A DNA stretch of 64,000 nucleotides from Tetracladium setigerum (lineage: Eukaryota; Ascomycota; Leotiomycetes; Helotiales): assembly GCA_031472005.1 (NCBI GenBank), contig PZJY01000004.1, positions 1,090,556 through 1,154,555 of the forward strand. The letters are read 5' to 3'. Positions 45,167-57,512 of the stretch are shown here, one piece after another (position 1 is the first letter of the stretch; each line of letters begins with the position of its first letter). Below the pieces are notes generated by a model. That model was not told where the DNA came from. It saw only the letters and a program-made list of their open reading frames with translations, and ran no database searches. The position numbers and the translations under genes are program-made.

Positions 45167-47533
45167 ATGCCAGTCAACGAAGTGTTTATGAGTCGGACTC
45201 GCATCCATGATATGACAAATTTCGACTTCGACGCATATCGAGAAGGTAGAACACAACCTTCCAATGCACAAAATCCTAGTACAGTTCGAACTCGGCCAGT
45301 AATATGCTCTATTTGCCAAGATCTTGATTTCCGACCCGATGACTACGAGTTGCCTGTAGATCTGGAGATCAAGATTGGGGATCTCAAGAACGGGAGAGAT
45401 AACGAATGTGCCTCATGCATCTTGTTTTCCGAAGCACTGGACAGAACTTTTGAATCCTTGGACGCAATAGAGTCTTTGCTTCTGAAGTCTACGGCGCCGG
45501 GCACACCACTTATTAGTTGGGTCGAGTTTCAAGACAAACGCAGGACGGAATATCTAGAATTTTTCGTTGACGAGGGATCACCAAGCAAGTGGCCCATAAT
45601 TGGTGCCGGTCGAGATATATCAGATGATTCCTCTTCGGAATCTTGCATGGCACTGGCGACAAGGTTTCTTGATGATTGCACAAGAAATCACAAAGAATGC
45701 CATCGCCCCGCCAAGCCATCATTGCCAACGAGGGTTATCGACATTGGCTCCGAGGATGAAACCATAAAACTCTACGAAACATCCGCAGAAAAGGGAGATT
45801 ATGCAGCGTTGAGCCATTGTTGGGGGCAGAGCTCTAACCCTGTGATTACAACATTGATGAATCTTCAGGAGAGGATGGCCTGCATAAAGTTCGAGGACTT
45901 GCCAAAGACTTTCCAGGATGCAGTAACAATCACGAAATATCTGGGAATACGATATCTGTGGATTGATTCCCTTTGTATCATCCAAGACTCAGCAGAAGAT
46001 TGGGCAAAGGAAGCCATGAAAATGAGCAGTGTCTATTCAGACGCGTTGGTCACCATCGCTGCTGATGGCTCCGAAGATAGTAAAGGTGGATGCTTCATCG
46101 GAAAGGATAGGCTCAAGACTCTCATTCATCTTGATTGCCCAGGTCCAGAAGGAGAGATGAGCAAAGTCAAAGTCAGATATCAGGGAATCAGACCCGATGG
46201 CAACTCCATCTCTCACGCCAACCGACTTCGTCCCCGCAGCAAACTCTCCACTCGAGGTTGGGTCCTACAAGAACGTCTCCTTTCACCTCGAACCTTGCAT
46301 TTCACAGCCACAGAGATGGCATGGGAATGTGCAACCCAAATACGATGCGAATGTCGGGTGATTCCAGAGCCAGCCAGTACTTTAAACTTCAAGGGCCGCT
46401 TCATCGAATCATATACCCAACATGCAACTGGAAATATTCCTTCATTCAACTGGAGTGACGTGGTGGAAGAATTTACGGCGAGAGATCTCACGTACCAGAA
46501 AGATCGACTCGTTGCTCTTTCTGGCATTGCTGCAACAATGTCGGGTGGTACACCTCAAATGGACTACGAGGATATAGTTCAGACGTTTTCTCAAATTTAC
46601 GTTGCGGATGGTGGTAGAAATCTTCCGACACCAGTAGAGCTCGCACAGTCTTTCGCGAAAGCCGAAGAGCAACCCTACGTCGCTGGGCTTTGGGATAGCA
46701 ATATGGAGATTGGGCTCCTCTGGCACACAACCGAATGGACGGAGAATAAGCGATATATCAGTAAAAGACAAGAGTCGTACATCGCTCCGTCCTGGTCATG
46801 GGCTTCCATCACTGGCGCAGTCACGTACATCCGCGAGGATTCCCCAGATGGCAAAGAACACTTCCAACAAATTCTCGGAGTGCAAGACGTTACCTGTGAG
46901 CCAGCGACATCCAACATTTTCGGGTCCGTGAAAACCGCCGAGATCAAAACCAATGGCTTCGTTGTCCCAGTTCGCTTACATCGTATCGGCAATTCCAGCA
47001 CGCAGCAAAATGAACCTGCGAATCACACTTGGCTCGTCATTAGCGAGCGTGACTTTCGCCAGGATAGGAGAGCTTATTTCCAGTCCACTGCGGACATATC
47101 GACGCGGAAAGAGCCGGATTTCAAGTTCATCGCTCGTAACAATCCATCTCCACACCAAAACTCCGAGTACGAAGTTGAACCGATCACTGAACGAACATTC
47201 TCAGTCGTAAACACAAACAACATCCGCATTATTCGTGGCACAAGGATTGAAATGCCACAGGAAAGTCCGTATGATTTCATGTATCCTGATGTTTTTGGTG
47301 ACGGGTATGAGGTTGATCCGGATGAGGAGTATTTGCTGTTGTTGGTGGGATATCAATATGAAGAGGATGCGGGTAGGAAGAGAGAGAAGAGGGCGTATGG
47401 GTTGGTGCTGAAGCGGGAGGTTGGACCAAGATATCGGGAGAGGTGGGTGAGGGTCGGGATGGTGGTTAGTAGGTGGTATTGGTGGGATAGCTGGTTTAGG
47501 GTTGCAAGTCCGTATAATCTTACTTTAGTCTGA
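45167..47533 (+). CDS. HET-domain protein (intact)
   Basis: One uninterrupted frame, 788 aa from ATG 45167 (MPVNEVFMSRTRIHDM). The N-terminal ICSICQDLDF with NECASCILF is the Cys-rich front found in many HET proteins. The HET domain follows: GDYAALSHCWGQ (block 1), LGIRYLWIDSLCIIQDSAED (block 2), MSSVYSDALVTIAADG, then STRGWVLQERLLSPRTLHFT (block 3). The C-terminal part has the usual RDLTYQKDRLVALSGIA and SYIAPSWSWASITG. HET proteins trigger incompatibility-type cell death in filamentous fungi; no partner gene is identifiable here. This is one of two complete HET loci in the window. Confidence 0.92.
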   Translation: MPVNEVFMSRTRIHDMTNFDFDAYREGRTQPSNAQNPSTVRTRPVICSICQDLDFRPDDYELPVDLEIKIGDLKNGRDNECASCILFSEALDRTFESLDAIESLLLKSTAPGTPLISWVEFQDKRRTEYLEFFVDEGSPSKWPIIGAGRDISDDSSSESCMALATRFLDDCTRNHKECHRPAKPSLPTRVIDIGSEDETIKLYETSAEKGDYAALSHCWGQSSNPVITTLMNLQERMACIKFEDLPKTFQDAVTITKYLGIRYLWIDSLCIIQDSAEDWAKEAMKMSSVYSDALVTIAADGSEDSKGGCFIGKDRLKTLIHLDCPGPEGEMSKVKVRYQGIRPDGNSISHANRLRPRSKLSTRGWVLQERLLSPRTLHFTATEMAWECATQIRCECRVIPEPASTLNFKGRFIESYTQHATGNIPSFNWSDVVEEFTARDLTYQKDRLVALSGIAATMSGGTPQMDYEDIVQTFSQIYVADGGRNLPTPVELAQSFAKAEEQPYVAGLWDSNMEIGLLWHTTEWTENKRYISKRQESYIAPSWSWASITGAVTYIREDSPDGKEHFQQILGVQDVTCEPATSNIFGSVKTAEIKTNGFVVPVRLHRIGNSSTQQNEPANHTWLVISERDFRQDRRAYFQSTADISTRKEPDFKFIARNNPSPHQNSEYEVEPITERTFSVVNTNNIRIIRGTRIEMPQESPYDFMYPDVFGDGYEVDPDEEYLLLLVGYQYEEDAGRKREKRAYGLVLKREVGPRYRERWVRVGMVVSRWYWWDSWFRVASPYNLTLV

Positions 47534-48220
47534 GAAGATCTGTTTTACCATCAGGTAATCTTCGTACACATAAAATTTACAATATTAAAGCATTCTTTAG
47601 AGTTGAGGATCTCCCGAATTTTTAATCAAACGGGCTTTGGGGTCAACCCGTTTCGCCGTCTCGGAAAATGCTTGGCCATTGTAATGGATGTTCCCGACAT
47701 ATGCAACATAATGCAAGCCAAGTGTAGTATCACTTTCATAGTATTAAGGAAATAGATATATACCAAAAAACATTATCACGCACATAATACTAGTATTTTG
47801 TGTTGTGTGCCTATGGAATATAAAGAAACTTGTCTTGCGATAACGCCGCGAGTTGGCTCATAACCGAGGCGGTAAGCATCTATTTTTCCCAGCAAGTTAG
47901 AAATTGCAAGGCTGAAGAACGCTTAAACGATTAAATTTCTGAAGAACGAACAACAAGTAGAGCTTATAATACGAATCTATCATAAAAACTTAAGCTACCT
48001 ATTTCGTTCATGGAAAAGGAAAAGTAACCCAATGGAGCAAGTCTTGGCTCACACCGTACACCTCGCTTCCTTTCCTACACTTTTCACCTCACTTTTGTTT
48101 CAATAATATCCTGTACTTATATCCCTGGCATATTATCCTTAATCCACAAGAAGTCTGAAAAAGGCAAGGGGAGAACTTCAGACAGATGAAAAGGGGAGTG
48201 GCAGAACGTGCTTGCTTCGT
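47534..48220. other. Intergenic region
   Basis: No gene recognised; convergent 3' flanks. Confidence 0.3.
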
Positions 48221-49834
48221 TCAAGGGAGGTTCTTGACAGTAGCCCATGCCTGAATAACGCTAGCAACCGATTGCACAAGGCCAAACACAATTGTCAACA
48301 CTAGCACAAGCACAGCTATCCAAAACGTGCACCATTGCACTCTTCTCCGGTCATCGTACCACCACTGCCATGCGGTCTTTGGTTCGGAGTCATCGAAAGC
48401 TTGTTTCAAGATCAATAGCCTTTCCCCCCAGTATCTAAACTTGTCCAATCGTCGTTTGGAAGAATCAAGGTGGCCGTTAGCTCCAATTTCAGGATCTAGA
48501 CCGAAGTCTCTTGCTTCTTTTTGGAACCATCTTTTGGAGGCCGGGTGGTTGTCAGGGAAAAGTAGGGCCAATGTGTCAAGCGTTTCCTCTATGAGTCCAG
48601 TTGGTAGCAGGTGACTAACGCCGTTAGCTGACAATCTTTTGGATTTTTCGTAATGGTTATTACCTCTGTGTCTTTTGATGTAGTTTCAGGACCGATGCAT
48701 GACAGTAAATTGAAACAGTCTTGTAATCGTCCTTCATTTCGAGGTGATCCAACAAATTGCTCGTCCAACAAAAGGTAATGCCAGAAATTCGGTTAATGTC
48801 AAAAGCCCTGAAAATCTCCGGAATTCGGATATTTTCCTTGGGGCTTTTGAAGGCCGAATAGTAGTCGTTGAGGGTGTCTGGTAAAGTCCCATTTTGCCAT
48901 GGAACACTCTGGCCAAATGGAAAGAATTGATCAAGTTGACCAACAGCAGACGATGACCATATTCGAGTTGCTAAAACAAGTGCGCTTCGAATGTGCTTTT
49001 CGTTATCTAGACACGGCAATATGCGCGCGATTTCGTTCTCGATAGATTCATAAGTTGCTGTTGTGTCTTTAAGAAGGGCAACGATGTCCAAGAGTTGGCT
49101 ATGGCTTAATCTGGCCATTGGCCCTGTTCTGCTATTGCAGTGTTCTTCGTACCAGAATTCACAGTAAGATTCGAATCCTTTTGCCAACTCCGGTTTTATC
49201 TCTGATATTCCCGTCTCAAACATTTTCTTCAATATGGCCATGCGAGTGGTATTGGTCAGAAAGTCTGTGAGCCGCGCTTGGAGGGGCTCTGGGCGGTCCA
49301 TCATTTTTGGAACGAAACGAGTTGCAAAAGGCTCTACTTAATTGATATTACAGCTGTGTTTTTCTTATTCTTGGATTAAAATGTCACGTTCAAGACTCTG
49401 AAAGGCCTTCTTCAAAAGTGTTCAAAAGTGTTACTCATGCCCAACAGCCTTATGCATGCCCAAGAGCCTTGTTTTGTATCTCTTCGCTGGTTGCGCTGGT
49501 TTTCTGCCTTGGAAAACTTCGCTAATTCTGTCAACGTTCTCTAGAGAAGACTGTACGGTCAGCGCCATTTTATTGGTCGACGAATTCCCAAATTGACTTC
49601 TTCGCTTAAATGCGCTGCTGGCGTGGCGCCAGTAGGTCATAACAAAGCAGCCACATTGGTTATCGTGGTACAGATGTTGTTAAAATCTGCATGTTTAAGA
49701 ACCTCTGCTTCGCCGAGTAGATCATCGAGCCTTGGGCTGAATTTCTGTTGCCCAACACATCGGATGATGGTTTCGTTGGAGGCCATCCTCTCTTTTTTGA
49801 GTTCAATTCCAACGACGTTCGCAAGCAAATTCAT
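48221..49834 (-). CDS. Unknown fungal protein with C-terminal TM, divergent partner of the protease/CorA-like gene
   Basis: I do not recognise the family by name. The well-supported part is 49304-48664 plus 48614-48221, joined by a short intron. It begins around RFVPKMMDRPEPLQARLTDF and ends with a DDRRRVQWCTFW segment and a membrane helix (IAVLVLVLTIVFGLVQSVAS). Upstream coding sequence 49834-49431 (MNLLANVVGIELKKERMASN, then MTYWRHASSAFKRRSQFGNS) probably forms its first exon. That exon needs one extra base at the aaa of 49644-49646, and the splice between the two parts is not resolved by eye. The 5' end lies only 59 bp from the divergent gene at 49894, so the two probably share a promoter. 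Confidence 0.6.
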
Positions 49835-49893
49835 TCTAACATATTCTCAGCTCAAGCAAGAATGTTGTTGCTTTCTCCTGTCGGCCGCTCCTC
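49835..49893. promoter_or_regulatory. Very short divergent promoter
   Basis: Only 59 bp separate the predicted start codons of two divergent genes, so transcription starts must overlap or lie inside the neighbours. Confidence 0.4.
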
Positions 49894-52800
49894 ATGACGA
49901 AAGATACAAAGACAGCTTGGGATGAACCCGAAAAATCTATTGGTCGACAAAGTGCAATAAAAATCAAGGGAAAGACAGTTTGGGAAGCGACGGGTCCGGC
50001 CAAAGAGATATTCGCAGAGAAACTATCCGGAATCATCCAGCAACTTCTAAACACCAACAAGGAGGACCTGCAATCTGGAGAAAAAAAATCACGAAGCGTC
50101 TGTTTTCATTTGTGGATGGTTGGCCGAGACCCTCAGAGTGCAAGGCCCATAGTCATCGTAGCTTGTAAGGACGACTCATATCGAAAAAAGATTATTGATT
50201 TTCTCGAAGAGAAGAAAGTTCTAGCAGAGTTCCCTGGGATGGCACTCAAAGGGATGAAGAGAATGCCTCCAGAGCCCATGGGCCAAAAACACAACCCATT
50301 CCAGAGTCAACTGTATGGAGAGTCTCGTGGTCTTGAAGATGGCGGTGTCTATTTAAAGCCTGGGAAGGACGGTGTTTGCGGTAGTTCCATCCTTGTGGGG
50401 CATCAGCATGAATCAACTTTGGGGGGGTTCTCCTCATCAACGGCGCATATTACGGATTTACGACAGTACACTCTAGCCCAACCTGGAGTAGCAGTGTCGA
50501 GAGCTTGATTGCACCAGATGGGGAATGGGCTTTTGATGACGACAGTGACATCACATCTACAAGTTAGATCCCCCTTCCCCCTTGTATTTGTGTTTGATAT
50601 TCCCCCATATTTCCTAACTCGCTTGACTATCGTATAGGAACCCAATCTCTATACTCGAAACACTCCAAATCTGTTATATCCTTCCACCGCTCATCTGTCG
50701 AAATCGACCCTTCCATCGGTGAAGTCGAGTACACCGAAAAGAATGCAAGCGTCCGGTCAGATCCAAATGCTGTGAACACAGGCTTCAAAAGAATTGGCAC
50801 ACTCATCCAGGATGACGCTGAAAGAGCGTTCGATTATGATCTATTCTCAATTGAGGATTCGGTGTTGCATCTACCAAATCGGATCGCACTTCCACAAATA
50901 CCGGGCAGGCCACAAGAGTTTCTCAAAGTAGAATCAGTACTTACCGTAGTCAGTGAATCTGAGGTTTGGGTTGCAACTGGAAAGAGTGGCTTACTGAAGG
51001 GGGTTATCATAGATAGCCCTTATTTTGTCAAGATGGCCGGATCAGTGAATTATCAAAAGATGTGGCCGGTCACACTTGAGAAGAATATCGGCAAGTCTCC
51101 CCTTTACTACGCTCAACTATATCACCAACTAACCATTTCGCGCAGTTCCCGGTGATTGCGGATCTTGGGTTGTCGATGCTCAGTCTGGAGGTTTGTTCGG
51201 TCATATTGTGGCAGGAGATTCCATACTGCATCAAGCATACATCATTCCTGCGACTGATGTGATCGATAATCTGACTGCTAGATATGGGCATGAGCCGATT
51301 TTCCCAGGGTCTCATAGTCGAGCGTCATCTTTTAACGAACCTGGCCCTCGTTTTCAAACCGAAGACTTCATACACCAAGGTTCCGAAAAGCCCCCGGCTG
51401 ATAATGACTCAAAATCTGCGAGTCTTCTCGACTTACAACAAATTAAAAGCCGGTCAGGCTATGCAAGTGTCGTTCATGCCTACCTCTCGGACTGCCACGC
51501 AAAAGTTTGGGACCCCAGATTCTACGACAGTCATCAAGACAAAGATTATTTCTCATACTTCGAGGATATGAAAACATATCCTTGGCTTTCACGCGATAAA
51601 TTATTCTGGCATACAGATGGCACTACGCCTGAGAGCCATATCGAAGAAATACAAGAGTTCTGTAAAGGCGCAAGTCTCTTAAATCTCGAGGCAGGCATGG
51701 GTATAGCCGGGAAAACACGAGCTGCTTGGCTTGAGGATAGGAGCTCTACGCACCAATGGAGGCAATATAAAGAGCCTGTGATGACAGCAATTGAACTACA
51801 TGAGCGCTTAGCAATTCCGGTACGCTGAATCACTGTCTTGGGCAACGTACCAAATATTGTAACTGACGGAGTGCATTGTAGCGATTTGGTTGCAAAGATG
51901 TGCCAGATGCAAATAGACGTCTGATGTAAGTAACTTTTCCTCATACATGATGTCGAATACTCATTCAGACCTCTCTTTAGCCACATACGGGGTTTAGACC
52001 CACAATTTATTCTCGCTCTCGCAGAAACCACACCCTTTGAACACATTACCACGGTAAGAGACGCGATCTGGAAACACTTAGCGTTTCAAACTTCTATCAA
52101 AATAAAAATACCCGTAAGTTCAAGCCCTAGATGCCTACTCTTACGGAAATAGGCCTGTATCAGAAGTCAAATATCTGCTTACATTCTGTTTAAGCTTAAA
52201 TTCGGAATCTTCCAGATGGAATTTCATATTCCGTATCTCAAATTGAGATCAAGACCCCTTAATCAGCACTCTACTTCCGCGGTTGGTAACCACAGTCCAC
52301 CAAGTAGACAGTGGATGGATCTTTCGTTTCTTCGAACGCCACTTAAAGGTTATGAAGCGCATGAAATTTATGCACTGGAAGAATTTCATACGACCTTTGT
52401 CATATGTGGCTATAGTGAAAGCCACTGGACTGGGTACTCCTTTGTTGATAGCTCGCCGGATGACGATGAACTTGAAAATGAGGTCGAATACATAGATCCA
52501 ATTTCCTCTAGCATAGTTGATGCAGACAATCCGATTATGGATCCGCGGGAATACTTTTTAAAAACATTGAAAATTCGAATGGAAGAGGTGCAGGTGGAGT
52601 GGCAGAGCCTGATTCGAATGTTCGAGCGCTCCATTGTAAGAAAAGTAAGTTGGTTGTTTCCTCCTTTCATTGATCATCGACTCTTGGGCACGAATAGTAA
52701 CTCCGATAGAGCTATCAGAACTATCCAACTCTATCAAATCACCCCATAAGAGAACCAAATCAAGCAGAGGATGTTAAAAAATCATTCGACTGGCACCAGC

Positions 52801-53470
52801 AAGCAATAATGCGCCTCCAACAATGTTCTGAAATGCTTTCACAAACCGTCAACACTTTGCAATCGTTCACCTCCGATGATGGGGATATTGGTTACTTTTC
52901 AGATAACCCTCAGGGTACTCGGGAATCAGTTCGTGGTCTTCAGGAAGTATATGAGACGCTGCAACTTCTTCAACAAGTATTGCGGCGCTTAGAGCGTGTC
53001 TGCGGAACTTCCACAGAGGCGGTATGTATAATTCAATTTCAATTCCCTTTCATCAAGGTTTATAATTTTACTAACAAGCATAGCTCCAACTCCGCTTGAA
53101 CCTCGAAGCCAACCAGGCAATAAGGCACAATGGAGTTTTCACAAGCTTCACAGTCTCGGTTTGTCCATGTCTCTGTCTTTTCTTTCTTGGCTGACTCCTG
53201 CAGATAATTTCTCCCATAATGGTTGCTATTGCTTATTTTTCCATACCACGTGATAGTGCCCCCTTCAGAGTGGAAGGAAAATACTTCACCCTGGTTGTTC
53301 TCCTCATTTTTGTTACGGTACAGCTGTTGTTTCTCAGCATAATGGCTCTACCTGCCCGACGCTGGTGGCGAGACCACATCAAGTCATGGAAGACGCAATT
53401 TACTTCACTGGCAAGACATCGCAAGTACCCTGCTACCAAAGGTGGTGTGGATGCTGATATGAGGGTATAA
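49894..53470 (+). CDS. Trypsin-fold domain fused to CorA-like membrane domain
   Basis: Nine exons: 49894-50562, 50638-51090, 51146-51819, 51882-51925, 51981-52113, 52216-52644, 52719-53021, 53084-53158 and 53204-53470, about 1015 aa, all in phase. The N-terminal half is chymotrypsin-like: LLINGAYYGFTTVHSS carries the His region, and VPGDCGSWVVDAQSGGLFGH matches the nucleophile loop, with Cys at the usual Ser position. PDANRRLIHIRGLDPQFILA precedes an all-alpha region and a C-terminal pair of membrane helices (FTSFTVSIISPIMVAIAYFS, VVLLIFVTVQLLFLSIMA) that resembles the CorA-type Mg transporter end. The GMN signature is absent. Intron 2 has a GC donor (gcaagt at 51091). One extra G in the G7 run 50421-50427 is needed. 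The function of the fusion is unknown; a membrane-tethered sensor is my inference. Confidence 0.75.
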
Positions 53471-56433
53471 TGAGCAAGTCAGCCAGATCTTGGTTGTAAA
53501 GAAGCTTGGTAAATTTCTATTGAAATTATAGATTCCCTAGAAGGCTTAGAATTAATGAACTTTCGGTATTCATAGACGTTTTGTCGTGGGGGGTTGCTTT
53601 TCAAACTTCGTCGCTGCTATATCTACGAGCGATCAACGTTTCACAATACATTATCTTCTGAAACGCATCACCGGTGTCTAATCAAAGTGGTCCATCACCT
53701 TTGCTCGCATATCGTTCAGCATAGAACGTCTTGAAGTGTGCACACCTCAAGCAAGAGCCCGCTTCCTTCGCTCCCCTCCCTCAAAGCTTCTGCCCAGCCC
53801 GTCTCTCTCTCCCCCTATATTTCTAGTTCTCCACTTCCTCGATCATTTGATGTACTAAAGGTGAGAAGTCGAGGCTTAAGAATGCACTGAAACCACTGGT
53901 GACACGATGGAACAGAGGAGCTACAAGACGCTTCCCGATAATGCCCCTCTGGCCGTGTTCATACTCTAAGCTATTTAGATTTAAAGCCATCACAACTTTT
54001 CAAGACCGGATATCACACACTAGGATATTTGAGCACAGGCAATCAGAAATTTCTCTCTGTGCTGAGATATTCCAAGAAACATGCCAAAACAGTCTAAAAA
54101 TATGAAGTTTTACGGGAATTACTCAAGGTAAGAATCAAATCGAAACTACTGTGCGCAGTACTCAATAATGTTAATCTATCACTTAATCTTAAATACGGGA
54201 GTAATCGTTCCGAGTTTGGATGCAATGCAAGATCTGTCTCTCCATTTCTCATTATGATTCCTGGTTTGTAAGTCTTTGCTCTGATCTATGTAGAGATGTA
54301 TTTTATCTCAAATAGCACAATAGAAAATCACAAAAAACCTTGCAAGCTGAGTTCCAAGCAAAGAAGACGAAGTAGTAATTAAGTTGAAAAATACTCTCAC
54401 GTGATAAATGATTGGTACGCCGGGCTCATACCTTTGATCTCTGGCTGTAAACATGGCTAGATAGTATGTTTAACTTTTCTCGTTCCACCCAATACACCTT
54501 TAGCCAAATTATACTGTATCTGTCGAATTATCGCCAATTTCACTGGGGTTCGGCCAGAAATAGTGGATTTGTGTTGAGATAATTTTGAACCATTACGAGA
54601 AGAGGAGGATATCACTGCCAAACCTGACGATGAATTTCTAAACCTAGAAGAGTCCGAACCAAATTTCAAATGACAGCCTAGTCCGGCCAGAGTGGCTCTG
54701 AGAGAAACACTCCAACACTTACAAGGGAAGATCATGCCAGTAAAGAAATCCCTTGAAAGTGTGCAGGTCTTTTGGAACTTGCAAGTTCTCGCTGTTTTAT
54801 GTGTTGTTGCAAGACTTGGCTGATCCAATCCATATCAAAAAACGCGATGAACAGGATGCAGCAGTCTACACCTTCACAATCATTACAATCATATCACCTT
54901 CCTCCCCATTTTGACTGTTACCACAGTTCTGGCAATGAACAGAGGAGATGTTCTTGATATGAAGAAGACGCAACGGGTGTTCTTGCCACTGCACTCCCTC
55001 TCACAGCTGTGTTTATTGTTGGCTCATTACTGGGGCAGGGATTCTCGTCTTGCCGTCCATGAGAACGAATGGCGAACGAGATCGGAATCGTTTCCTATAT
55101 CTTTCCGATCACTGAAGAATCGCCTGAAAGAAGAGCAGAAAGACCCGAGACTCGAGCATTAGTAGCAATGACAGCCGGCTTTCAGATTTGTCCGATCCCG
55201 AGAGTAAGTGGAGAAAATTCCTCCTAAACGAATTGACAATTTGCCAGGTTGAAAAATGGCGGGCCCAGCAGAAACGATATGACCCTTCTCTGAGGTCCCC
55301 GAGTTCTTACCAACAAGAGCGCGAAGACGCCGGCAAGACCAACATGGTATTGGTTCAGCTTTTGTAATTTTAACCAAATCTTTCGCTGGTATTTGCTCGT
55401 TCCTTCTCTCCCGATTACAATTGACCTTCCTTTGTCAACGTCTTAGGAATCTGCGATTTCCTTCCTCAATATGTTGCGAATGTCAATACAGAATCTCCCC
55501 GGATCTTCCAGCTGCATCAAAGAGTTTTGAATTCTAAAACCTCTTCGACATAAGATCCTCTTCGGTTATTTTTCAAGTGAGATAATAAAATTTCCTCAAC
55601 TCGATTCCTAGAAATTATACCTTTGGTTGGTCAGTCGGAAGGACGGGATCATACCCGATGCAAAACCAAGAGGGATTGATTCCATCATTGAAAGTGTTGA
55701 TCTACATAGATAGACTCCGTGTAAATATACATAAAAAAATAGATGGATGCGGTTCTCCTAAAGCTCATTATCTTGTTTTACCATACATAATTGCTTTGGC
55801 CACACGAGCCGTTCAAATTACATCAACGCAATCTTCTCGTTTCACGTGTATTAGTAGTACCTAGTGAGTAAGTAGCGTATCTCGGTAGATTTCTGCCGGG
55901 TCATCATCGGCGACCTCAATCCACCCCGTCCCATCTTTGTGCACCCAAATTATGCATCATATCCCTCTTTTAATCCCCGAGATGCACCACGGGGCGGGTA
56001 AGGAGGGCGGTTGTATTGACTTCGGCGACTCTCTGACTGAGAATCAAGAGACGACAAACGCCACCGGCAGCACGCAATCACAAACACGGCCAAGATCATC
56101 TCCATGACATCTGTCAACCAAGCACCTGGGAAATCCTCAAAAGGCGTTGCGAACCCCTTTGGAAGGATAGCCATCCCATCCCCAATCTGTGCAACCAGGC
56201 TTGATGCAGCTGTAATCAAAGCCACGTTCTCGGGACACAATTTCGCCTCCCAACCTGGAACTTTTGTTTTTTGTACGACGTCACCCACGCGCTGTTCCTC
56301 CTTGAACAAGGTCACTCGAACCGAATTGAAACACGAAACCTGGCAGCTCAATCGAGTGTCAAACATCCGCAAGCGATATCTCACATCTGACCAAATTTAC
56401 TCTTTTGGGATACGAGCACTCCGCGTCGTAACC
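53471..56433. other. Long intergenic region (3 kb)
   Basis: No convincing gene. A 123-codon minus-strand frame at 54457-54828 is Ser-rich and could be a relic of a fungal N-terminal domain gene, but I cannot support that. A 144-codon minus-strand frame at 55950-56384 has one hydrophobic stretch and is divergent from the YeeE gene; it is uncertain. Confidence 0.35.
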
Positions 56434-57512
56434 ATGAGCAGCGTTTCACCTGCCAAATCCTTGCTGTCAGGCGGGCTCTTCGGATCCGCCCTGACGATTG
56501 CGGGGATGTTTTCGCCTGGGGTCATCATAGGTCAATTGCGACTGGAGAACTTTCACATGTTGAAGACATTTTTGATGGCTAGCGCTGCTAGCGGGTATGT
56601 ATATTACTCACTAACTTCTTTTTCAATGTAAAGTTACTCATACTAATTAATGGCACGATTTCTAGAATTGCAATCATCCTCGCACAAAAACTGAACTTCA
56701 CTTCCTGCAAACCCCGCTGGCCAAACTCAATTGGTTTGTTCAGCAGGTACGATGGCAATATAATCGGCGGTACTCTTCTTGGTGTTGGACTGGCACTCAC
56801 AGGAGCTTGTCCAGGTACCGTTATACCTCAAGTCGCAACTGGTGTTACATCAGGTCCTCTGGTTCTCGCTGGTGGTATTCTCGGAGGAGCACTGTACTCA
56901 AGATTTGGACAACACCTTCAACGAAACGACTTCACCAAGATCGAACTTGACAATCCCACCGTTCATGAAACATTAGGAATCACTCGAAACCAGGGCATCA
57001 CTCTCTTCGTCACGCTCTGCTCTATTGCCACGGGCATCGCTGGTTATTACGATCCCAGTACCACACCCCTCCTCATCCCAGCCGTTTGGGGAGGTCTCCT
57101 CATCGGTCTCAGTCAAGGCGCAAGCCTCGTCCTCACCGGCAACACCCTCGGCATCTCAGGCGCATACGAACAAGTTGGAGATATATTCTGGTGGGTCGAG
57201 AAATGGATCTTCGAACCATCCTCCGAGAAGACATCACGACCAAAAATCACCAGTAACATCATCTTCGCTCTGGGCACAGCCGCAGGTAGTTTCGCCATCA
57301 GCAAACTCATCGATCTACCTGAGGATGCGCCGAATACCATCAGTTCGTTGAGTGCTCTGTCTGGAGGTGCAATTATGATATTTGGCTCGCGACTTGCGGG
57401 TGGTTGTACGAGTGGTCATGGAATCAGTGGGATGTCGCAACTTTCCATCTCGAGTATTGTTTCGGTCGCAGCCATGTTCGCTGGAGGTATTGGATTGACT
57501 GTGTTTTTGTAA
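56434..57512 (+). CDS. YeeE/YedE-family sulfur-compound transporter
   Basis: Exons 56434-56594 and 56666-57512, about 335 aa, start MSSVSPAKSLLSGGLFGSAL. Many short Gly-rich membrane helices are arranged as two repeats, each with the family's Cys motif: LTGACPGTVIPQ in the first and LAGGCTSGHGISG in the second. Bacterial YeeE imports thiosulfate through such Cys residues, so sulfur-compound uptake is the expected role. Fungal copies have ILGGxLYSRFG-like loops, as here. The open frame extends upstream to 56104, but without family homology, so the ATG at 56434 is preferred. No frame errors. Confidence 0.9.

Noticed and set aside
54457..54828. Minus-strand 123-codon frame as an ankyrin/STAND N-terminal domain relic
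   Set aside because: Only vague resemblance; no clear motif or splice signals.
55950..56384. Minus-strand 144-codon frame divergent from the YeeE gene
   Set aside because: One hydrophobic stretch but no family and overlapped by another open frame; not called.
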